From contig JADGRQ010000038.1 of the NCBI GenBank assembly GCA_017880775.1, positions 1 to 39,957 on the forward strand: DNA of 39,957 nt, read 5' to 3'. The position numbers and the translations under genes were made by a program. This document shows, one piece after another, positions 14,818 through 22,720 of the stretch. The notes beneath the pieces were generated by a model that did no database searches, was not told where the DNA came from, and saw only the letters and a program-made list of their open reading frames with translations. The number at the start of each line of letters is the position of its first letter. Position 1 is the stretch's first letter. The stretch comes from Burkholderiales bacterium. GTDB lineage: Bacteria; Pseudomonadota; Gammaproteobacteria; Burkholderiales; SG8-39.

Positions 14818-17763
14818 CTACGCAGCGCTCTCCGCCTCCACCGGTTCGCCGATGAGATATCCCTGCACCAGGTCGCAGCCGTAATCGGCAAGCAAAGCGA
14901 GCTGCTCTTCGCGCTCGACGCCGCCGGCGACGACCTGCAGCTTCATGTGGTGCGCGAGACCCACGATCGCCGCGACCACGGCGCAATCGTCTGCATTGCC
15001 GGGCAAGTCGGCGATGAATGACCGGTCGATCTTGACCCGGTCCAGCGGGAAGCGCTTGAGGAACGCGAGGCTGGACTGACCCCTGCCGAAATCGTCCGCC
15101 GACAGCGTCACCCCCATGTCCTTCAACTTGCGCAGCGTCGCCAGCGTGTGGTCGGTCTGATGCATCAACGTCGATTCCTTGATCTCGAACCCGAGCAGGC
15201 CGGCGGGAAGGCCTGTGTCCTTCAGGACGCGGCCGACCAGTTCGATCAGGCGCGGGTCGCTGAACTGGCGCATCGAAAGGTTGACCGAAACCGGGATGCG
15301 ACGCGCTTGCTCGAGCCCCATCGTCCAGGCGCAGGCCGACTGCAGCACCCGCTCGCCAATCCTGTGTATCAGCCCGATGTCTTCGGCGATGCCGAGGAAT
15401 TCGCCCGGCGCGACCAGCCCCTTGGCGGGATGCGCCCAGCGCAGCAGCGCCTCGCGCGCTACGGGGGAACGCGTGCCGATCTCGGCAATCGGCTGGTAAA
15501 ACACCCGCAACTCGTCCTTCTGCTGCGCCCGGCGCAGGTCGCCCTCGAGGGCGATCCGCCGGCTCGCGGTGAGGTTCATCTGCGCGGTGAAGAACTGGTA
15601 GTTGGCGCGTCCCATCTCCTTGGCGTGGTACATCGCGGCGTCCGCGTTGCGGATCAACGCCTCGGCGTCGCGACCGTCGTCCGGGTACACGCTGATGCCG
15701 AGCGACGGCGTGATCGTTAACTCGTGGCCCTCGATCATGAACGGCATCGAAAGATTCTCGATGATCTTCTGCGCCACGTTGGCGGGGTCCGCGGCGCGCT
15801 TGACCTCGGGAAGCACCACCACGAACTCGTCGCCGCCGATGCGGCAGATGGTGTCACCGTCGCGCAACTGCCGCGACAGGCGTCCGGCGACCTCCTTCAG
15901 CAGCGAGTCGCCCACCGCGTGGCCGAGCGAATCGTTGATGTGCTTGAACCGGTCGAGGTCGACGAACATCACCGCGGTCTGCTTGCGATTGCGCTGGCTG
16001 AACGCGAGCGCCTGGGTAAGGCGGTCCTCCAGAATGCGCCGGTTCGGCAATCCGGTGAGCATGTCGTGGTCGGCCAGGTGCCTGGCGAGGTTTTCGGCCT
16101 GCACGCGCTCCCCGATCTCGGATTCGAGCTTGCGGTTGGCGGCCTGCAGTTCGGCGGTGCGCTCGCTCACCAGCCGCTCGAGCTCGTCGCGCGAGCGCAC
16201 CAGGCCTTCGCGCATCGCGTGCTGCGCGGTGACGTCCTCAAAGCTCCAGATCCATTCCTGCTCGGCCGCGCCGGAGTCGATCCGGCGACCGACCGTGCGG
16301 CACAGGAACGAACTGCCGTCGGCGCGCTTGAAGCGAACTTCCGCCTCGTGCGTCTTGCCCGGTTCGGTACTCTCGTAGGCGCGCTGGCTCGCCTCGTTCC
16401 ACTCCTCCTCCGACGCGAACAGAATCGCGGTGCTCTGCCCGACCAGATCCTCGACGCGCCGCCCCGTCATCTCCGCCAGCCGCGGATTCGCCCGCCGCAG
16501 CACGCGCTCGCGCACGAAGCCGATCCCAACCGTCGCGTTGCTCAGGATCAGCTCCTGTTCGGCCAGCGCGCGCTTGATGCGCTTGCGCGAATCGCGCCGC
16601 TCGCTGATGTCCTCGAACAGCCACACCGAGCCGCCTTCGACGCGGCCGGATTCGACCGCACGGCCCGACAAGCGGCACCAGAACCCCGAGCCGTCCTTGC
16701 GGCGCAGGAACTGCTCGTGCGTGTTGGTGCGGCCATCATCGACATCGCGGTAGTTCCGCGCCGCGGCCGCGTACTCCTCGTCGGTGAAGTAGATTACGCG
16801 CGTCGAGCCGCCCAGCAGTTCGCCCGGGGAATAGCCGAACAGCTCTTCCAGGCGGCGGTTGCAGCGCAGCACCTTGCCCTGTCGGACAAAGCAGATGCCG
16901 ATCACCACGTTGTTGAGCAGCGCCTGCTGCTCGAGCACCATGCGCTGCATTTCCTCGTCGCTGCGCTTCTGCTCGGTGATGTCCTCCGCGGTCCAGACGG
17001 ATCCCTGCATCGGGTCGCCGGGATCGGCCGCACGCCCGGTGAGGCGCACCCAGAAGCAGCCGCCGTCTTTGCGTCGCGCGGGGATGTTCTCGGAATGCGC
17101 CAATCCCCTGGCGAGCTGCTCATAGGCATGGCCAAGCTTGAGGAACACTTCCTCGTCGGCGTGCAGCACGCGCGTCGGCGTGTTCGCCATCTCGCCCACG
17201 GCGTAGCCGAAAATCTCCTCGAAGCGCCGGTTGCAACGCAGGATGTGCCGCTCGCGCACGAACGCGATGCCGATCGAAGCGGTCTCGAAGATCGCGTCCT
17301 GCTCGCGCAACAGCCGGTTGACCTCGTCGGCGGCGCGCTTGCGCTCGGTGATGTCCTCGACGATCCAGACGGTGCCCTGGCGCGGGTTCTCCGGGTCGAT
17401 CGCCTTTGCGATCATGCGCGCGAGGAAGGTCGAGCCGTCCTTGCGCCGCATCTCCCATTCGAGGTCGAGTTGCCTGCCCCCGGAGAGCACCGGAACGGCG
17501 ATCTGGCCCAGCGCCTGGTAGTTCTCCACGGAGGGGTAGATCACCTCGCCGGACTGGCCGATCAACTCGCCCTGCCCCCAGCCGAACATTTCCGCGAACT
17601 TCGGGTTGCAAAGGAAAAACTTGCGGTCGCGCGTAAAAGCGATCCCGATCGACGCGTTGGCGAGCACCGCCTCGTATTCGAGTTGCGTGTAACGCGTGCG
17701 CCCGCCGTAGCCCGGTCCGGGATCGACTGCGGCGCCGGGGAGATTGTTCGCCCGCTCGTTCAC
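14818..17763 (-). CDS. Four-PAS GGDEF-EAL cyclic-di-GMP protein
   Basis: A 981-residue soluble protein. Four tandem PAS-PAC units (about residues 27-145, 150-270, 275-392 and 398-515) are followed by a coiled coil (520-560), a GGDEF domain (565-730) and an EAL domain (745-975). The GGDEF site (643-647) is intact, with an I-site RDGD at 634-637 exactly five residues before it, so diguanylate cyclase activity with product inhibition is likely. The EAL domain keeps Glu771, Asn828, Glu860, Asp890-Asp891, Lys911 and Gln967. The Glu expected 36 residues after the Lys, as in RocR, is Gly947 (VVAGGVE), so phosphodiesterase activity may be weak or lost. The gene overlaps the upstream lipoprotein gene by four bases. 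Confidence 0.93.
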   Translation of the reverse strand: MNERANNLPGAAVDPGPGYGGRTRYTQLEYEAVLANASIGIAFTRDRKFFLCNPKFAEMFGWGQGELIGQSGEVIYPSVENYQALGQIAVPVLSGGRQLDLEWEMRRKDGSTFLARMIAKAIDPENPRQGTVWIVEDITERKRAADEVNRLLREQDAIFETASIGIAFVRERHILRCNRRFEEIFGYAVGEMANTPTRVLHADEEVFLKLGHAYEQLARGLAHSENIPARRKDGGCFWVRLTGRAADPGDPMQGSVWTAEDITEQKRSDEEMQRMVLEQQALLNNVVIGICFVRQGKVLRCNRRLEELFGYSPGELLGGSTRVIYFTDEEYAAAARNYRDVDDGRTNTHEQFLRRKDGSGFWCRLSGRAVESGRVEGGSVWLFEDISERRDSRKRIKRALAEQELILSNATVGIGFVRERVLRRANPRLAEMTGRRVEDLVGQSTAILFASEEEWNEASQRAYESTEPGKTHEAEVRFKRADGSSFLCRTVGRRIDSGAAEQEWIWSFEDVTAQHAMREGLVRSRDELERLVSERTAELQAANRKLESEIGERVQAENLARHLADHDMLTGLPNRRILEDRLTQALAFSQRNRKQTAVMFVDLDRFKHINDSLGHAVGDSLLKEVAGRLSRQLRDGDTICRIGGDEFVVVLPEVKRAADPANVAQKIIENLSMPFMIEGHELTITPSLGISVYPDDGRDAEALIRNADAAMYHAKEMGRANYQFFTAQMNLTASRRIALEGDLRRAQQKDELRVFYQPIAEIGTRSPVAREALLRWAHPAKGLVAPGEFLGIAEDIGLIHRIGERVLQSACAWTMGLEQARRIPVSVNLSMRQFSDPRLIELVGRVLKDTGLPAGLLGFEIKESTLMHQTDHTLATLRKLKDMGVTLSADDFGRGQSSLAFLKRFPLDRVKIDRSFIADLPGNADDCAVVAAIVGLAHHMKLQVVAGGVEREEQLALLADYGCDLVQGYLIGEPVEAESAA

Positions 17764-18686
17764 CGGATTTCCCGCGCAAGCATCGCAAAATCCTCCGCCA
17801 GCTCGCGCATGCGCTGCGCGGCCTTCGCGCGCTGCGCCGGCGTGAGCATGCGGTCAAGGTCGAGCAGCATCGAAAAATACTCTTCCAGATTGGCGCGGTT
17901 CGCCCGCTCGAACTCCGGCTCGCGGTTTCGGTCCCAGTGGACGGCAAAATCCACCAACTGCTCGCGCGCCTCGCGCGCCTTCAGCATTTCGACCAGCCCA
18001 CGCTGCAGCCGCGTGCGTTCGCGATCACGGAATTCCGCGGTCATCGGCGCGCGCGCGCCGTAACGCCGCACGCGCTCGAGCTGCTCGCTGCTCAGTTCCC
18101 CCACCCAATCCTCCAGCCGCTCCACGCTGCGCTTGACGCGCTGCGCGCGGCGTTCCTCCAGCGTTCCCGCGAGCTGCTCTTTCTCGAAATTGCGGTTGTC
18201 GCGCAGGAAGCGCAGCTCGAGGTTCTCGAGCTGCGCCGGCGTAAGCTGGTCGAGCAATTCGGCCACCTCGCCGGCCGCCGCGCGCAGAGCCGTTCTGATG
18301 TGTCCACGAACGGAATCGTAACCCCAAACGAGGTCGTCCCGCGACAGCCCGCGCTCGATGCGCCGGGCCGCGTCCCGCACGGATTTCGCGTACTCCGGCA
18401 GCGCGTTGGCGCGGTGCCAGCGCATCAGGTTCGCGACCCGCGCGGCGTACGCCTCGGACTGGTCCCCCTGGAAGTCGAAATACTGCTCGCCGCGCCAGCG
18501 CAGCAGCGTATCGGCCGAGTTGTAGCCGAGCTGGACCGCGCTGCACGCTGATAGAAGGAGGATCGCGGCACATGCCGCGATCCGAACGGCTGTCGTCCCC
18601 GCGGACCCCGCCCGCGAACGAATTAATCGGGGGGCCGGGACCCAGCCCCTCGATTCCCGCATACGCGGGAATGACGGTCGGCGCAT
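17760..18686 (-). CDS. DUF6279-type lipoprotein
   Basis: The protein has a lipobox ILLLSACS; the mature part starts at that Cys and begins AVQLGYNSADTLLRWRGEQYFDFQGDQ, typical of DUF6279 lipoproteins. The rest is charged and helical, with many Arg and Glu. I give the ATG at 18686 as start, but it lacks a ribosome site and yields an unusually long leader of about 47 residues before the lipobox Cys. Part of that leader (FPRMRESRGWVPAP) is the translation of a REP-like palindrome. A later non-ATG start, or a start replaced by the repeat, is possible. It overlaps the cyclic-di-GMP gene by ATGA, so the two are probably coupled. Confidence 0.75.
   Translation of the reverse strand: MRRPSFPRMRESRGWVPAPRLIRSRAGSAGTTAVRIAACAAILLLSACSAVQLGYNSADTLLRWRGEQYFDFQGDQSEAYAARVANLMRWHRANALPEYAKSVRDAARRIERGLSRDDLVWGYDSVRGHIRTALRAAAGEVAELLDQLTPAQLENLELRFLRDNRNFEKEQLAGTLEERRAQRVKRSVERLEDWVGELSSEQLERVRRYGARAPMTAEFRDRERTRLQRGLVEMLKAREAREQLVDFAVHWDRNREPEFERANRANLEEYFSMLLDLDRMLTPAQRAKAAQRMRELAEDFAMLAREIR
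18629..18680. repeat. REP-like palindromic element
   Basis: The core is ATTCCCGC-ATAC-GCGGGAAT (18653-18672), an eight-base perfect inverted repeat, flanked by CGTCATT on one side and a CCCGGCCCCC-type arm on the other. This is the familiar form of a dispersed repeat in beta- and gammaproteobacterial genomes. It lies in the reading frame just upstream of the lipobox of the DUF6279-type gene. Copy number cannot be judged from one window. Confidence 0.7.
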
Positions 18687-18694
18687 CACCAGTA

Positions 18695-19003
18695 TCAGTG
18701 GACCGGATACGGCTCGAGCTGCACGTCCTCGGCGCGGCGGCCGTGGACGCGGATCGCGCCGCTGCGCCGATTCGATCCGTTCTCGCTGAATTCGAAGGTG
18801 TACAGGCGCTGCAGCCCGAGTCGGCCGTCTTCGTCGCGCGCAAAGCGCAGCCGCACGAACGCCACGGTATCGTCGAGCAATTGCAGGCCGTAGCGCTCGC
18901 AGGCCTTGCGGCCAGCGTCGAGCGCGGCCTCGCGCGCGCGCAGCGCGTCGATCCACACCGCGACCGCGGCGCCGAGCAGCAACAGGGCGACAGCTTCAGC
19001 CAT
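18695..19003 (-). CDS. DUF3301 family protein
   Basis: A 102-residue protein with one N-terminal membrane segment (AVALLLLGAAVAVWIDAL), followed by the DUF3301 pattern: AREAALDAGRKACERYGLQLLDDTVAFVRLRF and then LGLQRLYTFEFSENGSNRRSGAIRVHGRR. The domain is widespread in gammaproteobacteria and betaproteobacteria and has no known function. It lies 34 bases after the flavoprotein gene and nine bases before the assumed start of the lipoprotein gene, so all three may be co-transcribed with the cyclic-di-GMP gene. Confidence 0.88.
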   Translation of the reverse strand: MAEAVALLLLGAAVAVWIDALRAREAALDAGRKACERYGLQLLDDTVAFVRLRFARDEDGRLGLQRLYTFEFSENGSNRRSGAIRVHGRRAEDVQLEPYPVH

Positions 19004-19037
19004 CCGTCATTGTAGCGGCGCGATCCGGTTGCCAGCT

Positions 19038-20351
19038 CTACTGCAGTGCCTTGAACTCCCGCTTGTCGCGCCAGCGAAAAACCGCCAGCGCAAGTGATGC
19101 GATACGCCTGCCGATCGCGTGCCCGGCGACCGGCGAAACCGGCGAGAACGGCAGCGGCAGTTCGCCGAGCGGCGTGCCGAGGCAGGCGCGCGCGAATTGC
19201 GCGCCCACGCTGGTGGCAAGCGCGATGCCGCGTCCGTTGCAGCCCAGCCACGCGAGCACGCCGGGCGCGAGTTCATGCGCGTGCGGCCGGGCGTCGAGCG
19301 TCACGCCGACCGAGCCGTGCCAGATGAAATCGAACTTCGGCGCGCCGACCTGCGGATACACGCGCGCCACGCGCTCGCCGATCCGCCTGCGCAACCGCTG
19401 TGCGTAATCGTAGGGGAACACCAGCCCGCCGCCGGTCACCAGCCGCCCGTCGGCGGTCAGCCGGAAAAAGTGCAGGTCTCCCTGCGTGTCCGAGCACGCC
19501 GAGACGCCCGGCAGCACCGTCGCGCGCACTTCATCGGGCAGCGGCACGCTCGCCATCTGATAGCTGTTGACCGGAAAAATCGTGCGCGCAAGCCGCGGCC
19601 AGAGGCCGTCGGTGTAAGCGTTGGTGGCGATCACCACGCGCTCGGCGAGCACCGCGCCGCGCCGCGTCGAGACTCGCCAGCGCCCGCCTTGCCGCTGCAG
19701 CGCCGTTGCGCGGCTGCCGGTGAACACTTGCGCGCCCTTCGCCATCGCCACGCGCGCCAGTTCGCGGCAGAAGGCGAGCGGCTGCACACGGCCGCCGCTG
19801 CGATTGACCCACCCGTAGTACCAGAAGCGGGAGCCGGTAATGCGCTCAGTACTTGCGCGATCAAGCATCTCTACCGGCGCACCACGCCTTGCCCACGCGG
19901 CCACGCGCCGCTCGGCGAGCTTCACACGCCCCGGGGAGTGGACAGGCTGAACCCAGCCGCGCTGCTCGGCGTCGCAATCCAATCCGTGCGCGCGGATGAG
20001 ATCGAAAGTGTATGCCGCGGAGTCCGCCACCAGCTGCGCGAGCTGCTCGCCCTTCGCCCGCCCGCCCTGCTCCGGGGGCGTGCTGTCGGCCAGCGCGTCC
20101 GGCTCGATACGCGAGAACGTCGGAATCACCTGGCCGTTGTTGCGCCCCGATGCGCCGCTGCCGATCTCGTCCGCCTCGAGCACGATCGCGCGCGCGCCGC
20201 GCTCGGCGAGGTGCAATGCACATGACAATCCGGTGTAGCCGGCGCCGACGATCGCGACGTCGGCGGTGGCCTCGCCCTCCAGCGCCTGCGTCGCCGGCGC
20301 GGCGGGGGCGTCGGCGTACCAGAAGGAATTCCTGAAGATCTCGTCCGACAT
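19038..20351 (-). CDS. FAD-dependent amine/amino-acid oxidoreductase (DAO family)
   Basis: A 437-residue flavoprotein. The dinucleotide-binding fingerprint DVAIVGAGYTGLSCALHLAERGARAIVLEAD lies near residue 32, followed by GSGASGRNNGQ, which is typical of the gamma-glutamylputrescine oxidase/OrdL branch of the DAO family. The C-terminal GCNGRGIALATSVGAQFA block closes the FAD site. It would oxidise an amine or N-substituted amino acid, producing hydrogen peroxide or passing electrons on. A YjgF/RidA-like gene starts divergently 61 bases away, which would suit clearance of reactive enamine/imine products made by such an oxidase (inference). Confidence 0.9.
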   Translation of the reverse strand: MSDEIFRNSFWYADAPAAPATQALEGEATADVAIVGAGYTGLSCALHLAERGARAIVLEADEIGSGASGRNNGQVIPTFSRIEPDALADSTPPEQGGRAKGEQLAQLVADSAAYTFDLIRAHGLDCDAEQRGWVQPVHSPGRVKLAERRVAAWARRGAPVEMLDRASTERITGSRFWYYGWVNRSGGRVQPLAFCRELARVAMAKGAQVFTGSRATALQRQGGRWRVSTRRGAVLAERVVIATNAYTDGLWPRLARTIFPVNSYQMASVPLPDEVRATVLPGVSACSDTQGDLHFFRLTADGRLVTGGGLVFPYDYAQRLRRRIGERVARVYPQVGAPKFDFIWHGSVGVTLDARPHAHELAPGVLAWLGCNGRGIALATSVGAQFARACLGTPLGELPLPFSPVSPVAGHAIGRRIASLALAVFRWRDKREFKALQ

Positions 20352-20412
20352 GCGAGCGCACAGTGTTGCCCATGCGCACCGCGCTGTAAAGTTGCGTCTC
20401 GAGGAGGATCGA

Positions 20413-21156
20413 ATGTCAGACTTGATTTCGTTTCCGGACGGCGGTTACGCATTCCTGAACGGCGTGTTTCCGTACTCCGCGGGCGTGGTCGCGCTGCCCG
20501 GCTTCGCCATCGAACGGGCGCGGCTCGCGCGGCCGCTGCCGATGCTGCAAGGTTTTGAAAGAATCGCCAGCCATCTGAAGTCGATTGGAAGGCCGCTTAC
20601 CGCCCTGTGCGCGGCAGAACTGCGCTCGCCCAAACCGTTCTCCTTCGGCGGCTTCAGTGATTTCAACAAGGGCTACGTCGCGGTGCTGAAGGAGTGGAAC
20701 ATCTACCGCAACGAACTCAACCCGGTCGCGCGCTCGAACGTCGCGCCCGAAATCGACGCGCCCGCCGAAGTTTCGTTCTACGCGTTCTGCTACACGGTTC
20801 CGTCCAACACGCCGAAATCCTTCGTCGTCGCGGGCAGCGGCGAATGGCCGGAGGGCGGGCGTTTTCCCGGGGACATCGTCGCGCGCGGCGACGTGTCCCC
20901 GGCGGGAATGCGCACCAAGGCGCGCTGGGTGCTCGGCATGATGGAGACGCGCATGCGCGGGCTCGGCGTTTCGTGGTCCGAGGCGAGCGCGACGCAGGTC
21001 TACACGGTGCGCGACCTGCATCCTTTCCTCGGCGACGAGATCCTGCGCCGCGGCGCCGCTCCGGCGGGTCTCACCTGGCACTACTGCCGTCCGCCGATCG
21101 CGGGGCTGGAGTACGAGATGGATTTGCGCGGGGTTGCCGTGGAGCGCACGATTTGA
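20413..21156 (+). CDS. YjgF/RidA-like protein
   Basis: A 247-residue protein that I recognise as a large relative of the YjgF/YER057c/UK114 (RidA) fold. The C-terminal half has RGDVSPAGMRTKARWVLGMMETRMRGLGVSW followed by ATQVYTVRDLH, the usual RidA helix and strand order. The N-terminal half may be a second, diverged copy, which would explain the double length. The start at 20413 is supported by GAGGAGG six bases upstream; the longer frame is shadow sequence of the divergent flavoprotein gene. RidA proteins hydrolyse reactive 2-aminoacrylate-type intermediates; some members are deaminases of aromatic catabolism. Confidence 0.75.
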   Translation: MSDLISFPDGGYAFLNGVFPYSAGVVALPGFAIERARLARPLPMLQGFERIASHLKSIGRPLTALCAAELRSPKPFSFGGFSDFNKGYVAVLKEWNIYRNELNPVARSNVAPEIDAPAEVSFYAFCYTVPSNTPKSFVVAGSGEWPEGGRFPGDIVARGDVSPAGMRTKARWVLGMMETRMRGLGVSWSEASATQVYTVRDLHPFLGDEILRRGAAPAGLTWHYCRPPIAGLEYEMDLRGVAVERTI

Positions 21157-21193
21157 TGGAAGAAATCGAAGTCTGACGACCGCACGCCTTTCC

Positions 21194-21688
21194 TCATTGC
21201 ACAGGCGGGCCGTATCTCTCCAGTAGCGCGTCAATTCGCTTCACCATTTCCGGAGCAAGCGCGACGATCCGATCGATGGTGTGCCGAACGTGGGCTTCCA
21301 CCGCAGGAGTGTTGGTCTGATAGTCCGGAACAACTTCCTCAATGTCCGGCAAGGGTTCCGGAGTGCCGCTGCAAGCCTCCGTGAAGAGTGGTACGTCGAT
21401 CCCGAACCGTTCACTCAGAAATGAGCGATGGTCGGTGCTCATGGCGACCACCAGTCGGGAGTCGTCGAGCAGCACCCGCGTGACCGTCCTTCGCTCATGA
21501 TTGCGCACGTCAATTCCCTTCGCGAGAAGATAGTCGCGAACTAGCGGTCTCACGACATGGGGAAAATCGTCCGTTCCGGCCGATGACACGACAATGTCGC
21601 GGCGAGGCAGCAGGGCATCACGCAGCGCGTACTCTGCGGTCAGGCTGCGGAATATGTTGCCGGTGCAAATGAATAGTACGTGACTCAC
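21194..21688 (-). CDS. Low-molecular-weight protein-tyrosine-phosphatase-like protein
   Basis: A 164-residue protein. The P-loop VLFICTGNIFRS gives the C-x5-R-S signature (Cys8, Arg14 from the chosen GTG at 21688), close to LMW phosphatases and ArsC-type arsenate reductases. SSAGTDD and VVAMSTDHRSFL follow as in the family. The general-acid loop, normally Asp-Pro, seems to be VPDYQTN here, that is Asp-Tyr. A GTG at 21697 is an equal alternative start. It lies downstream of livM on the same strand with an 8- to 17-base gap, but its lower G+C suggests it joined the liv operon later. Activity is uncertain. Confidence 0.75.
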   Translation of the reverse strand: MSHVLFICTGNIFRSLTAEYALRDALLPRRDIVVSSAGTDDFPHVVRPLVRDYLLAKGIDVRNHERRTVTRVLLDDSRLVVAMSTDHRSFLSERFGIDVPLFTEACSGTPEPLPDIEEVVPDYQTNTPAVEAHVRHTIDRIVALAPEMVKRIDALLERYGPPVQ

Positions 21689-21705
21689 GTTCCGCACGCC
21701 ATGTG

Positions 21706-22677
21706 CTAAGCCGCCCGCGCCACCCCGCCGCGCCGCTTCTCCCACGCCTGCGTCGCCGCGCCGAGGATCCCCTTGGGCATGTAGATGATGAACAGCACCA
21801 GCATCAGGCCGTACACCGTCAAGTCGAGCCCGTGGTACAGGTTGCCGAACCACAGCCTCAGTCCCTCAGCCAGCAGCAACGTGAACACTGCGCCGACAGT
21901 GGGACCCAGCCGCACGAACATGCCGCCTGCGATCGCCCCGAACACCATCTGCAGCGAGATGCCGATGCCCGACACGGTCTCCGGATTCACGTACGCCTGG
22001 TATTGCGCGTAGAGCACTCCTCCCATGCAGGTCATCAGCGCCGAGATTAGAGTCACGCGGAGCTTCAGCCTGGTGACGTTGATGCCGATCGAAGCGGCGG
22101 CGTCCTCTTCCTGGCTGATCGCCTCGAGCGCGAGACGCCCCATGCTCTCATCCACCTTCTTCCAGATCCACAGGCCGCCAAGCCAGAACGCGAGGATGAC
22201 GTAGAACCACACCAGCTTGGATGAGAACTGCAGCGCACCCAGGGAATACGATGTTTCGGCGAGCGCCGTATTGGGCGTGACCCCGAGCGAGCCTCCGGTC
22301 TGGTCGCGCAGCGCGACGATGATCAGCCGCGTCACCTCGGAGAGCGCGAGCGTCACCAATGCGAAGTAATGCCCGACGATCTTGAAGCGAAAGCACGGAT
22401 AGCCGATGAGCAGGGCCACGATCGCGGTGAGCACGAGTGCGATCGGCGCGCCGATCCACGGCGACAGCCCGTAGTGGTTCCAGGCCATCACCACCACGTA
22501 GGCGCCGATACCCATGAACGCTCCGTGGCCGAAGCTCACCATGCCCAGCCGCCCCATCACCGACCAGCTGGTGTACACGTAGCCCCACAGCACGCACATG
22601 ATGAGCAGGTGCAGCGGGTAGTTGCCCATCCCGAGCAGCGGGGCGGCGGCGAGCAGCGCGAGCGCGGCGTATTTCAT
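21706..22677 (-). CDS. livM: Branched-chain amino-acid ABC transporter permease LivM
   Basis: A 323-residue hydrophobic permease with about eight to nine membrane segments. The family signature is visible in GRLGMVSFGHGAFMGIGAYV and in the cytoplasmic loop EAISQEEDAAASIGINVTRLKLRVTLISALMTCMGGVLYAQY, the site that docks to the ATPase. It is the last transporter gene of the livKGFHM operon and begins 28 bases after livH, across a short tandem repeat. It would form the channel together with LivH in the cytoplasmic membrane. Confidence 0.93.
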   Translation of the reverse strand: MKYAALALLAAAPLLGMGNYPLHLLIMCVLWGYVYTSWSVMGRLGMVSFGHGAFMGIGAYVVVMAWNHYGLSPWIGAPIALVLTAIVALLIGYPCFRFKIVGHYFALVTLALSEVTRLIIVALRDQTGGSLGVTPNTALAETSYSLGALQFSSKLVWFYVILAFWLGGLWIWKKVDESMGRLALEAISQEEDAAASIGINVTRLKLRVTLISALMTCMGGVLYAQYQAYVNPETVSGIGISLQMVFGAIAGGMFVRLGPTVGAVFTLLLAEGLRLWFGNLYHGLDLTVYGLMLVLFIIYMPKGILGAATQAWEKRRGGVARAA

Positions 22678-22720
22678 CTCATTTGCCGCTCATTTTCCGC
22701 CCAGCTCATTTGCCGCCCAG
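22678..22720 (-). repeat. Tandem repeat across the livH stop codon
   Basis: On the minus strand CTGGGCGGCAAATGAG (22705-22720) is followed at once by CTGGGCGGAAAATGAG (22689-22704), one mismatch in 16, and then by the partial copy CGGCAAATGAG (22678-22688) directly before the livM ATG. The first copy contains the livH stop. It looks like a recent slippage or duplication. Confidence 0.8.

Noticed and set aside
15724-18063. Frame of 779 residues opposite the GGDEF-EAL gene
   Set aside because: Antisense shadow with biased composition; the minus-strand protein has intact domains.
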